From: Candidatus Flexicrinis proximus
GTDB lineage: Bacteria > Chloroflexota > Anaerolineae > Aggregatilineales > Phototrophicaceae
Length of the DNA stretch: 64,000 nt
Reading direction: 5' to 3'
Assembly (NCBI GenBank): GCA_016712885.1
Contig: JADJQF010000004.1
Location: 310,001-374,000 of the forward strand
Position numbers and translations under genes: made by a program. This document shows positions 23,167-31,702 of the stretch, piece after piece. Under the pieces are notes generated by a model. That model was not told the DNA's origin. It saw only the letters and a list, made by a program, of their open reading frames with translations, and made no database searches. Every line of letters starts with the position of its first letter. Within the stretch, counting starts at the first letter, position 1.

Positions 23167-24186
23167 ATGCGTAAGCTTCTCGTATGTATGTTGATGGTGC
23201 TGGCGCTCGTCGCGTTCAGCGGCGTCGCGATGGCGCAAGACCCGGTATGCGGCTCCCTGAGCGCGTCGGATTGCGAAATCCTGACCCAATCGGCGGCGGC
23301 TCAGGCCGGGCTGACCTCGGCAACTTTTACGTTCACGCTTGATATCAATGCGGGTGGGCAGGCTGTCCCTCTCACCGGCGATGGCTCGTACGCAGTCGAC
23401 CCGGCGGTCATCGCAGCTTTTGATCCTGCTGCCATGACCAACATGACCGATCCGACGGCTATGCTGGGTATACTGGGCGATCTGATCAAGGGCTTCGACG
23501 GCGAACTCAACGTCAATGCGATGGGTATGCCGATCAATCTGCTGCTGGTCGACGGTGTGGGTTTCATCAACTTCGAGCCGTTTGCACCGTTCCTTGCGGG
23601 CGCCCCGGTTGAAATTCCGGCGGGCTGGGCTGGGCTGGACCTGGTTGGCGCGCTCGATATGCTTGCCCCGATGCTGGGCAGCATGGAAATGCCCGATGTT
23701 CAGACACAGGTAGACCCGAACGCCCAGGCTGCGATCATGGAAGCCGTGGTCAAGTATGTCACCATCTCGCGCGCGGCCGATGAAAACGGTCAGGCCGTGT
23801 TTGTGACGAGCGTTGACTTTGGCGCGCTGTTCCAGGACGAAGCCTTCCTTGGTTTCGTGATGGCACAGGCTATGCCTGGCCAGGAACTGACCGAAGAAAT
23901 GATGGCGCAGGTCGGCCCGATGCTTCAGGGTCTGGGCGGCGGCTTCACCTTCAGCGCGACCCAGAAGGTCGACCTGAGCACGTTCTTCGCCACCAGCATC
24001 GGCTTTGAGTTCAACCTCAACGGCGCGGCGCTGTCGGCGGTGGCTGGCGAGACCGTTCAGGACGTGTCGGTTGCTGGCGCGTTCAATTTCGCTGACTTCA
24101 ATGCGGCTCCTGCGCTGTCGGCCCCTGCCGGCGCGCCGGTTGCCACCATCATGGATCTGATGGGCCTGATGGGCGGCGGTTTCTAG
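23167..24186 (+). CDS. Secreted protein, unknown function
   Basis: A 339-residue exported protein with a clear signal peptide (RKLLVCMLMVLALVAFSGVAMA, cleaved before QDPVCG). The mature part is acidic, rich in Ala, Gly, Met and Phe, with alternating strands such as LTSATFTFTLDINAGG, VFVTSVDFGALF and FTFSATQKVDLSTFFATSIG, suggesting a LolA/LppX-like beta-sheet that could carry a hydrophobic ligand (inference). There is no lipobox. The Met-Gly-rich end is MDLMGLMGGGF. It has its own promoter and terminator, so it is a single-gene unit, likely well expressed. Confidence 0.75.
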   Translation: MRKLLVCMLMVLALVAFSGVAMAQDPVCGSLSASDCEILTQSAAAQAGLTSATFTFTLDINAGGQAVPLTGDGSYAVDPAVIAAFDPAAMTNMTDPTAMLGILGDLIKGFDGELNVNAMGMPINLLLVDGVGFINFEPFAPFLAGAPVEIPAGWAGLDLVGALDMLAPMLGSMEMPDVQTQVDPNAQAAIMEAVVKYVTISRAADENGQAVFVTSVDFGALFQDEAFLGFVMAQAMPGQELTEEMMAQVGPMLQGLGGGFTFSATQKVDLSTFFATSIGFEFNLNGAALSAVAGETVQDVSVAGAFNFADFNAAPALSAPAGAPVATIMDLMGLMGGGF

Positions 24187-24209
24187 ATCGCAGCATGCAC
24201 TAAACAAAG

Positions 24210-24239
24210 TCCCCGTGCCATATCGGCACGGGGATTTTT
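24210..24239 (+). terminator. Intrinsic terminator of the secreted-protein gene
   Basis: Stem CCCCGTGCC / GGCACGGGG (24211-24219 with 24225-24233), 5-nt loop, followed by ATTTTT. It starts 24 bp after the stop codon. Confidence 0.9.
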
Positions 24240-24369
24240 GATTCCTGCTTTGGCCCGGTGCGGTCAGCCGAGGGCCGGAAGTCACGGAAAATGGCCGCCA
24301 ACCAGGCGCAGCATGGGACACGGGTGTTGAAACGTTCCGGATAACCGGTGCTGGCTGCCGGCGGCAAAG

Positions 24370-24399
24370 AAAAATCCCCGCTCAACGCTGAGCGGGGAT
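24370..24399 (-). terminator. Intrinsic terminator of the large glycosyltransferase operon
   Basis: An 11-bp stem ATCCCCGCTCA and its complement (24374-24384 with 24389-24399), loop of 4 nt. On the minus strand it is followed by TTTTTC. It lies 28 bp past the stop of the Agl23-like gene. The spacer between this and the converging terminator at 24210 holds nothing else. Confidence 0.9.
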
Positions 24400-24426
24400 C
24401 TGATTTAACCTGATTGCGGGTGATGG

Positions 24427-27400
24427 CTAACCCTGAGGCTCTGAAGAACTCTCCGGCGGAATTTCCAGGGGGATCGGCATACCGGGAGGTTGTTCACCGT
24501 CTATCTCTCCCAACATGGGCAGCGGGAAGGGGGCGAACTTCAGGATGCGCCCTGTGCCCTGGTCGACCACGTAGACGCTGCCTTCGGGGTCGACGTCGAT
24601 ACCGCCGATCGTCGTGAATTCGCTGTCGCCAGGATTATCTCGATTGAGGCGCCCGAACGCCCCGAGGCACTCGCCATTTGTGCTGTAAACCAGTATGCGT
24701 CCGCCGTCCGGATCGGTGATGTAGAGCATGTTGCGCGACTCGTCGAGCGCCAGATAGGGACGGTTGCCGAATTCGTCGTACCACGCGCGCACCGGATAGT
24801 TGGCGAGCCAGGTTCCATCCGCGGCAAAAACGGAGACGCGGCGATTCCAGGTGTCCGCGACGAACAGACGCCCATCGGAATGCACGACGATACCGGTCGG
24901 CTCGTTGAGCTTGCCGTCGGCAATGCCGCCACCGCCAATGTCGCGAACCCATTCACCCTGCAGGCTGTACACGCGGATGCGCTTGTTGCCAGTGTCTGCG
25001 ACATAGACCAGGTTGTCCGGCCCAATAGCGACATCGCGCGGCCCCCAGAAGCCATCCACCGGCTCGACCGGGGCATCATTGCCGATGGTGATGCCTTGTC
25101 CCCAGATGGCGATCTGTTCGAGCGCAGGGTTAAACACCCGTATGCGGTAGTTCCAGGTATCGACGACGACGATTGAGCCGTCCGACGCGACCTCAACACT
25201 ATGCGGCCGTTCGAAGTATGTTCCGCTAAGGTCGGCCGGCCCACGCTGCCCGAAACTGCGTACATAGGCGCCGCCGGTCGTGAATTCGCTGATCCGGAAG
25301 CCCTGATCCTCTGCGACAAACACGCGCCCATCGGTCGTGACGTCCAGACCAATCGGAGTTGTCAGTTTACCGTCCAGCGCGGAGGTATCGAAAACCACGC
25401 TTGCGGAAGGCTGCAGCCAGTTGGCAACGCAGGCGCTGACTTCGGTCTGAGCGATGGGGTTGGTTACGCTTCCGTCGCCGATACCGAAGGACCACACCTG
25501 CACGGCGAAGTCCTTGCGAACATACATGTACATGTTTTCGCTGACCGGCCATTTATCGAACGTGAAGGTGCGGCTGATGGCCTCACCGAACTTGGTGTAG
25601 TCGCGCTGCCAGAAGATGTCCCATAAACCATGGCGCATCTTGGCGGACGGATAATCTCCGGGCTGGTTCGAATCGTCTTCCAGCTCGAATAGATCGATCA
25701 CGCGGGTGGAGGTCAGGTTGAAGTAATCCTGCATCGGCCACCACATGCGCTTGAAGTCGAAACGCTGGTAGCGGTCTTCAAGCAGCGGCTCGACTACGCC
25801 GCGGTTCTCGTCACCGACCAGCACAACAACGGCGTCCTCCATGACCGGCAGGGATGGCGTCTCGCCCATGTATACCGCGTTCGGGTAGTTGCGGAAATAC
25901 CAGGCGCCGGGCCAGGAAAGCTTGAAATCATAGGCGAACTTGATCCGCGTCCCATCAGTCGTCCGCCGGCTGATCTCCTCCAGCATGTTCAGCATGACTT
26001 TGGTGCCGGAAGTCGCATGTGCATAGACCAGAAACTCGTTCGGCATATCGTAGTTGATGAACGAGGCCATCCATGCAGAGCGGAACGTGACGAAGCCAAG
26101 GACGGTAAAGACCGCGACCGCAAACATCTGGCGGCCATGTTTTGCGCCGGTGATGCGGCGAAGATAGGTTAAGCCCACACTTACGGCAATCAGGACACCG
26201 GCGGCAGCGAGCCATGCGTACGTCCACTGCAGCTGCATCTGGTCGACACCCTGGAATGGCCCTTGTCCAGTGAACTGGAACGCGAGAAGTTGGAACAACG
26301 CAGCAAGTCCGAGCGGGAAGAGCAGCAGGTTAACCCAGCCGATTTTCCGCACGATCGAGAAGTCAACCTTGTCGAATATCCGCCCGAAGAACCAGCCGGT
26401 GAGCAAGATCATCGGCAGCGTCATGTGGGTGCCGAGCCACGGCATCTTTTCGCCAGCGAGGGTGAACACGATGATATTCAGCACCGCCCAGAAGGAGACA
26501 AGCAACAGGAACGGGACTTCGGACAGGGTGTTTAGTTTGGCCAGATCGCGGTGGATTTGTTCGCTGCGAGTGTCAATATCGGCGATGTTGCCCGGAAGAG
26601 CGACCGCTGCCGGTTCCTCATAGACCGCCTGAGTGCCGGACGGCTCCTGCCCTTCGAGTGCTGTTTCGCCCGTAGCCTCGACGAACGCCGCCTGCGAGAT
26701 CAGAAGGTTCTTCTGCTTGCGATTAGACGAGGCTTCGGCCTCAAGCTCCAGGACGCGGCCCCGCCGGCGCCAGAAGAGGTAATTGCCGCCGAGGGCGGCA
26801 GCGGCGGCGCCGATGATCGGCAGAAACTCGTACATCGGCAGGACGATCAGCGTGTAGTAGTACTGAGGCTGGCTTCCGCGCCGCTCGGCCTGCTGTTCGA
26901 GCCAGTATTGCAGGCTGTAGATCATGCCGGTCGCAAAGCCCTGAATGTTGGTGAAGACCGTGGTGAAGAAGAAGGCAAAAATGCCGTGGAAGATCAGCCA
27001 GCACACCAGAAAGCGCCGCCAGTTCCACGTCACGCCTGCAGCAATGCTGGTAATCATAAGGGGGAGCCAGCACAGGAAACCCACCATAAACTGGCCAATG
27101 GCAGCCGCGTCGCTTCCGGTTGGAAGGACGCCGCCCAGGAAGCCAAAACTGGTACCCAGGCGGGCATATTCTTCCGGGGAGCCGCGGGCGGCCACAATGA
27201 AGATCGCTGTGATCCAGGGCAATACGAGCGTACCCATGATCCACAGGACATCCAATTCAGGGAACTGGTTGAGCCAATCCCACCAGTCTTTGCCTTCGGC
27301 GTTCTTGCGGCGCGAAACGACGAAAATGCCGGTAGATACAAACATCAATGCCCAGGGGGCCAGGATGGGCAGCCAGCTGATGGCGCCGGCCATCTGTGTC

Positions 27401-28473
27401 CCCTGCTCCTCGGCGTTCGGGTCGAAGGGCTGCGCGATGCCCAGGTCTTCACGGGTGAGGTGCGAGCGCTCTTCGATGACAATGAAGACGAGGGTCACGA
27501 GCAGCGCAGCAGCGGTCATCATAATGAACTCGCGCCATGGTACGCGCGAGAACTTGCCCCTAAACGCCCAGAGCATCGTTCCGGTCATCGCTGCGATGAC
27601 GATAATGAACAGCCCGACCGTCCAGAGGATAAAGCTGCGCGAATCGATGTTCTGAAGCCAGCCCTCAATCTGTGCGCCGCTTGTGACTGCGGACAGGGGT
27701 GTGATGTCCAGGATGTTGTACATCCCAATCGCAATAACGGCGCCCAGCAGGATCGACATCATCAACGCGTTGAACCACTGGCGCGCTGCGATGCCCCATC
27801 TGGACTGTGCGATCCGGAACAACCAGTACATGGTGAGGAACAGGCCGAAGATGGCGATATAGAAGAAGGCCGTCTCTTTGCTTCCCAGGTTCCAAAGCAT
27901 GGCCGCAGAGAGAATGTAGAGGTAACGGGGTTTTCGTCGTTCCTCTGGCGGGCCACTTATGTAGGTAATGGCGGCCCAGGCCATCAGGATAGACGCCATG
28001 ATGGCAGGCGTGTCTTCGCGGATATAGCGGTTGTAGTACATCAGGAGCGGCGATATCAGGATCATCAACGAGGCAAGAATCGTGCCCCATTTCCCCAGCC
28101 AGCGCCGGAACAGCAGCGGGGTCATCACCATGCCGATGCCCAGCAGCGCCGCGTACAGACGGCCGGTGAAGTCGTTGTCACCGAACAGCGCGTACATCAG
28201 CGCGTTGACATGGAACATGATCGGGCCGTGCATGAGGGGCGTATGGTCAAAGTCGCCCTTCATGTAGAGGTTATACGAGTAGAAGACGTGGAGGCTTTCG
28301 TCGTGGCTCATCGCCCGATCGCCGAGGCCGTATAAGCGCGTGAATACTGCCGCGATGAATATCGCCACGAACACTAACGTCTGCCAGCGTATCCACACCC
28401 GAGTACCGAGTGTCTCGTTCAGTGGATCGCTGCGGTCAACGTTGAGCGGGCCAGGGGAAGTAGTAGCGGTCAT
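24427..28473 (-). CDS. Agl23-like GT-C glycosyltransferase fused to C-terminal NHL beta-propeller
   Basis: A 1348-residue protein. The N-terminal half is a multi-pass GT-C (family 39-like) membrane enzyme. After TM1 (TLVFVAIFIAAVFTRLYGLG) comes the acidic DRAMSHDESLHVFYSYNL catalytic-type loop, then LMHGPIMFHVNALMYALFG and the RYIREDTPAIMASI loop. This pattern matches the flippase-associated Agl23 group of archaea and Chloroflexota. About the last 290 residues form NHL repeats, with recurring GRVFVAEDQGFRISEF, GSIVVVDTWNYRIRVF, NLVYVADTGNKRIRVY, GRLFVADTWNRRVSVF and GSVYVVDQGTGRILKF units that should close a six-bladed propeller outside the membrane. ATG 28473 is preceded by GAGG. Last gene of the operon. 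Confidence 0.85.
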   Translation of the reverse strand: MTATTSPGPLNVDRSDPLNETLGTRVWIRWQTLVFVAIFIAAVFTRLYGLGDRAMSHDESLHVFYSYNLYMKGDFDHTPLMHGPIMFHVNALMYALFGDNDFTGRLYAALLGIGMVMTPLLFRRWLGKWGTILASLMILISPLLMYYNRYIREDTPAIMASILMAWAAITYISGPPEERRKPRYLYILSAAMLWNLGSKETAFFYIAIFGLFLTMYWLFRIAQSRWGIAARQWFNALMMSILLGAVIAIGMYNILDITPLSAVTSGAQIEGWLQNIDSRSFILWTVGLFIIVIAAMTGTMLWAFRGKFSRVPWREFIMMTAAALLVTLVFIVIEERSHLTREDLGIAQPFDPNAEEQGTQMAGAISWLPILAPWALMFVSTGIFVVSRRKNAEGKDWWDWLNQFPELDVLWIMGTLVLPWITAIFIVAARGSPEEYARLGTSFGFLGGVLPTGSDAAAIGQFMVGFLCWLPLMITSIAAGVTWNWRRFLVCWLIFHGIFAFFFTTVFTNIQGFATGMIYSLQYWLEQQAERRGSQPQYYYTLIVLPMYEFLPIIGAAAAALGGNYLFWRRRGRVLELEAEASSNRKQKNLLISQAAFVEATGETALEGQEPSGTQAVYEEPAAVALPGNIADIDTRSEQIHRDLAKLNTLSEVPFLLLVSFWAVLNIIVFTLAGEKMPWLGTHMTLPMILLTGWFFGRIFDKVDFSIVRKIGWVNLLLFPLGLAALFQLLAFQFTGQGPFQGVDQMQLQWTYAWLAAAGVLIAVSVGLTYLRRITGAKHGRQMFAVAVFTVLGFVTFRSAWMASFINYDMPNEFLVYAHATSGTKVMLNMLEEISRRTTDGTRIKFAYDFKLSWPGAWYFRNYPNAVYMGETPSLPVMEDAVVVLVGDENRGVVEPLLEDRYQRFDFKRMWWPMQDYFNLTSTRVIDLFELEDDSNQPGDYPSAKMRHGLWDIFWQRDYTKFGEAISRTFTFDKWPVSENMYMYVRKDFAVQVWSFGIGDGSVTNPIAQTEVSACVANWLQPSASVVFDTSALDGKLTTPIGLDVTTDGRVFVAEDQGFRISEFTTGGAYVRSFGQRGPADLSGTYFERPHSVEVASDGSIVVVDTWNYRIRVFNPALEQIAIWGQGITIGNDAPVEPVDGFWGPRDVAIGPDNLVYVADTGNKRIRVYSLQGEWVRDIGGGGIADGKLNEPTGIVVHSDGRLFVADTWNRRVSVFAADGTWLANYPVRAWYDEFGNRPYLALDESRNMLYITDPDGGRILVYSTNGECLGAFGRLNRDNPGDSEFTTIGGIDVDPEGSVYVVDQGTGRILKFAPFPLPMLGEIDGEQPPGMPIPLEIPPESSSEPQG

Positions 28474-28483
28474 GCGTTCCTCG

Positions 28484-29038
28484 TTACTCGGTCTCTGGGG
28501 CGGCTGGAGTGGCCCGCGCGACAAACTGCGCGGTTACCAGCTCAGGGGTCAGGGTTTCGTTCGGCAAATCTGGACTGGCACCTGTTGGCGTAATACCGTC
28601 GAGGATGATTGTCCGCGGCTGGGGCTGCGTGGCAATTCCGATGGCGGCAACACGATTGATGCCGATGAACAGCGGTACAAGCATCAGGGTGGCAAGCACA
28701 AAAGCGGCCAGGCTTGTGCGCCAGTCGGTCGGGCGGCGCAGCCTGAGCGTATAGAGGGGTGTGCGTCCGTTCAGCGCGGCGCCGATGTTGGCGAAAGCGC
28801 GTTCCAGCTGCGCCCGTTCAGGACGGCCATGCGGGGCAAGATCGGCCGTGAAAGCACGATCTGTCTCGCGGACGCGCAGATACTCGGCATAGGCCGACGC
28901 GTCACTGTCGATCAGGCGCGATGCCTCGCGGCGCGCGTCAGGCGACAGCTCGCCACGCACATAGGCAGACAGCCGGTGCAGGATGACGCGCCGGCGGAGA
29001 AAGCTGAATGGAGTGGAGGTGCGGTTTCGCTTTGACAT
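28484..29038 (-). CDS. Anti-sigma factor (single-pass membrane)
   Basis: A 184-residue protein immediately downstream of an ECF sigma gene (16-bp gap), the usual place for its inhibitor. The cytoplasmic N-terminal half (RRRVILHRLSAYVRGELSPDARREASRLIDSDASAYAEYLRV) resembles the anti-sigma helical domain, without the H-x3-C-x2-C zinc ligands. One TM helix lies near residues 108-128 (SLAAFVLATLMLVPLFIGIN). A Pro/Thr-rich exterior tail of about 55 residues follows. Inferred role: holds the sigma factor at the membrane until an external signal. Confidence 0.75.
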   Translation of the reverse strand: MSKRNRTSTPFSFLRRRVILHRLSAYVRGELSPDARREASRLIDSDASAYAEYLRVRETDRAFTADLAPHGRPERAQLERAFANIGAALNGRTPLYTLRLRRPTDWRTSLAAFVLATLMLVPLFIGINRVAAIGIATQPQPRTIILDGITPTGASPDLPNETLTPELVTAQFVARATPAAPETE

Positions 29039-29054
29039 GATTAGTTGTTCAGCT

Positions 29055-29651
29055 CTAGTAACTCAGAAGCTCATCCAGCAGGCTGCGTCCCTGCTCGTTG
29101 AGAAGTCCGCGAAGCTTCTCATGGGCGAGCCGGACACGGCTTTCGGCAGTTTTTAGTGGGCAATCCATCACTTCGGCGATCTCGCGGAAGGTCAGTCCCT
29201 GTCCATAACGCAGGACGACTGCCTCGCGAAGCAGAGGGGAAAGGTCGGTTAAGGCGGTGTTGACGGTAATGCGAGCGGCTTCCCTTGCACTCTCCGCTTC
29301 GGGTGATTCGTGCTCCGGTGCGGCAATCTCCAGACCGAACATCTGCGCGATATCCACCAGCGGCATGCGTTTGCGGCGGTAGGTATTACGGCAGCGGCTG
29401 ACCGCGATCGTATAAAGCCAGGTTTTGAAGCTGGCGCGCGCGCTGTCGAAGCGGGCGAGGTTCTTGAAGGCGTAAACGAACGAGTCCTGAAGCACGTCCT
29501 CGGCATCCTGCGCGTTTAAGACCAGGCCATAGCAGAGGCGGTACGCCCCCGGCGCATACAGGTCGTAGAGCGCTGCATACGCGGTCTGGTCGCCCTGCAG
29601 GCAGCGGGCGATGGCGACTGCGGTGATCTCGGGAACGGGTGCTGTGTTCAT
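29055..29651 (-). CDS. ECF-type RNA polymerase sigma-70 factor
   Basis: A 198-residue protein with region 2 (AYAALYDLYAPGAYRLCYGLVLNAQDAEDVLQDSFVYAF; the DAEDVLQDSF core-binding signature) and FKTWLYTIAVSRCRNTYRRKR. Region 4 follows (LTDLSPLLREAVVLRYGQGLTFREIAEVMDCPLKTAESRVRLAHEKL). It lies in the middle of the giant glycosyltransferase cluster with its anti-sigma partner, so it may control surface-glycan genes around it. A GGAATAAC element upstream could be its own -35. Confidence 0.93.
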   Translation of the reverse strand: MNTAPVPEITAVAIARCLQGDQTAYAALYDLYAPGAYRLCYGLVLNAQDAEDVLQDSFVYAFKNLARFDSARASFKTWLYTIAVSRCRNTYRRKRMPLVDIAQMFGLEIAAPEHESPEAESAREAARITVNTALTDLSPLLREAVVLRYGQGLTFREIAEVMDCPLKTAESRVRLAHEKLRGLLNEQGRSLLDELLSY

Positions 29652-29698
29652 AGGCGTTATTCTTTATTCGTTCGTTGGCATTCTACACGATGAGTCAC

Positions 29699-29706
29699 GT
29701 TATTCC
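29699..29706 (-). promoter_or_regulatory. Possible ECF-type -35 element of the sigma gene
   Basis: Minus-strand GGAATAAC, similar to the GGAAC/GGAATA -35 class recognised by ECF sigma factors, about 48 bp upstream of ATG 29651. No convincing CGTC-type -10 is seen at 16-17 bp, so this is a weak candidate for autoregulation. Confidence 0.25.
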
Positions 29707-29752
29707 TCAGTTTCCACAGGCTGGCCCGGGCGCGGTGTGCAGGCTGCCACAC

Positions 29753-31693
29753 TCAATCGAGCAAATCTTCAATCGGACGGCTGTCGAACACATCCTGGCG
29801 CACCCAGAGGATGACACTCAAGCCATTCGAGGGTTCGACACGGACACGCCGCTGCAGGAACCATGTTGTGAAGTCCAACCCAACCATCGAATCGGGCGAC
29901 CACTTCTTGGTGATGATGAAGGGCTGCCCCACATAGCTGCCGCCCAGATCGGGCAGCGGGACATCCTGGCTTGTCCCCACATCCGGCGCGATGACGATAG
30001 GCGCGGTGGCCGCCTCTGCGAGCGAGTCGACCCAACGCACATTGGCCTGATCGCGCAGCATCCAACCTACCAGGCCGTCTTCTGTCAGGCCGATGGCCGG
30101 TTCGCGCAGTACGGTGATGGGGAGAAGCGGGAACCCCTGCGACTCGCGGAAACTGAGCTCGAACATAGATCGCTCAAGGAGCGCGTAACCTGTCAGGGTT
30201 GCCTCGTGGTTCCACGGCTCGACCGGGTTTTCAGCGCCGAATTCCGAGACGTACCAGCCGCCCGAAAGCTGGGTGACGGCGGTCATGGCCAGCAGGCCGA
30301 GGATGTAGCCCTGTGCCGCGATACGGTTGCCCCAGATGCTCCCGGCCAGGAAGAACCCGACCAGAAGAAACATGAACGAGATGAATGACCAGAGCAGTCC
30401 GACGCGGAAATCGGCGCTGGAGAGGTTTTGCTGCATCCGCGCGATTGCCCCGCTGAGGCTGCCGCCTTCGACCTGCAGCAGTTCGCGGGTGGTCGAACCG
30501 AGGTGGACATTGAAGACGAACAGTAAGGCAAAGACGACCAGCAGGAGAATGAAGCGCCCCGCCGGCGGGGACATCAGCATCGCCAATTCGTCGCCTTTAG
30601 CCGCGTATTTCTCGGCGGAGAGCTGCTGGTGCCGGTCAGGAACGAAGCAATACACCGCAAGGCCGGAAACCAGGCCGCAGAGAGGAAGCGTGATGAGGAT
30701 CGAATGCTGCGAATTCAGGCCGGGCAGGATGGCCAGCGCTGCCAGACCCGCCAGCAGCCAACCCAGGAAGAAGCGATCGGCGCCATTCCATCCATCGCGG
30801 TTGTTTTTGAGGAGCGCGACGAACGCCAGCCCCCACAGGAAGAGCTGGTAGAACAAGGACACGCCAAACGTATTCTGGCTGTCGGGTTGAAACAGCGCAC
30901 CGATACCGCCAAGCAGGCCGGCGATGCTACTGAACCCGGACGGATTGGTCATGAAGCCAGAAGCAAAGGCGACTATGATCAATGCTGAGACAAGAACCGA
31001 CTTATCCCAGGGTACCTGCCCAAGCGCTGAGCGTACCCTGGCGACACTTGATTGCGCCGCGACGTCACTGTCCGCAGTGGCTACGCGCCAGAAAAGTACC
31101 AAGAACGCGCCGGCGGCGAGCATCAGGGCCAATACAACGCCTGACGGATCCCCCAGCAGCAGGAGCGCAGAGGTGGCAACGACAGCCTGAATTCCCCGGG
31201 CGATGCCTGGAGATTCGATCTGATTGAGCCATAACCGCAGGGCGATCACAGCGAACAGGGCCGTCCAGACCACCGGAGAAGATGACCGGGCGGTGATCAT
31301 GAATGGCGCGCTGACGACCAGCAGGAGCGACAGCAGCAATGCCCGCGTACCGCCCAATTCGCGCCGGAACATGGCGGGCGACATCGCCAGCAAGACTCCC
31401 GCGACAGCAGTCAGCGCGCGTGCAAAGACCAGTGACCCGCCGAGCAGGTCGAAACTGATGGACTGCGCCCAGAAGAGCGCCGGACTGATCCCCTGCGTGT
31501 TGTGCCACGCTGAAAGCATGTGTGGGATTTCTTCAGGGCGCGGTATGCCATCGAGGGCGAGCAGCCTCAGTGCGAGGGCCAGAGATAACAGCAGGATGTA
31601 GAACACCAGCTCCAGAGGGACGACCATTCCAGCCGGAACGCTTGGGTTGGAGGCCGAGTCCTCAAGAGGGCGTGGGATCGCGTTTTCGCTCAT
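29753..31693 (-). CDS. Multi-pass membrane protein, GT39-like
   Basis: A 646-residue protein with about 12 predicted helices. TM1 (LELVFYILLLSLALALRLLAL) is followed by DGIPRPEEIPHMLSAWHNTQ, where the usual D-E/D-D pair of GT-C enzymes is weakly preserved as acidic PEE. LGGSLVFARALTAVAGVLLA and TARSSSPVVWTALFAVIALRL match the general PMT/GT39 topology. The C-terminal 150 residues form a soluble exterior domain (VRWVDSLAEAATAPIVIAPD; SMVGLDFTTWFLQRRV). It starts 9 bp after the YYY gene stop, so it is in the same operon. Probable polyprenyl-phosphate-sugar transferase or a degenerate partner of one. Confidence 0.75.
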   Translation of the reverse strand: MSENAIPRPLEDSASNPSVPAGMVVPLELVFYILLLSLALALRLLALDGIPRPEEIPHMLSAWHNTQGISPALFWAQSISFDLLGGSLVFARALTAVAGVLLAMSPAMFRRELGGTRALLLSLLLVVSAPFMITARSSSPVVWTALFAVIALRLWLNQIESPGIARGIQAVVATSALLLLGDPSGVVLALMLAAGAFLVLFWRVATADSDVAAQSSVARVRSALGQVPWDKSVLVSALIIVAFASGFMTNPSGFSSIAGLLGGIGALFQPDSQNTFGVSLFYQLFLWGLAFVALLKNNRDGWNGADRFFLGWLLAGLAALAILPGLNSQHSILITLPLCGLVSGLAVYCFVPDRHQQLSAEKYAAKGDELAMLMSPPAGRFILLLVVFALLFVFNVHLGSTTRELLQVEGGSLSGAIARMQQNLSSADFRVGLLWSFISFMFLLVGFFLAGSIWGNRIAAQGYILGLLAMTAVTQLSGGWYVSEFGAENPVEPWNHEATLTGYALLERSMFELSFRESQGFPLLPITVLREPAIGLTEDGLVGWMLRDQANVRWVDSLAEAATAPIVIAPDVGTSQDVPLPDLGGSYVGQPFIITKKWSPDSMVGLDFTTWFLQRRVRVEPSNGLSVILWVRQDVFDSRPIEDLLD

Positions 31694-31702
31694 GACGGAC
31701 TC

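Noticed and set aside
22270..24321. Very long open frame on the minus strand opposite cofE and the secreted-protein gene
   Set aside because: It crosses two well-supported opposite genes, a promoter and a terminator, and its translation is Arg/His/Gln-rich low-quality sequence typical of antisense frames in GC-rich DNA.
26551..28335. Long plus-strand open frame opposite the Agl23-like gene
   Set aside because: Antisense shadow of a clear transmembrane glycosyltransferase; composition (Gln/Arg/His/Asp) is non-protein-like.
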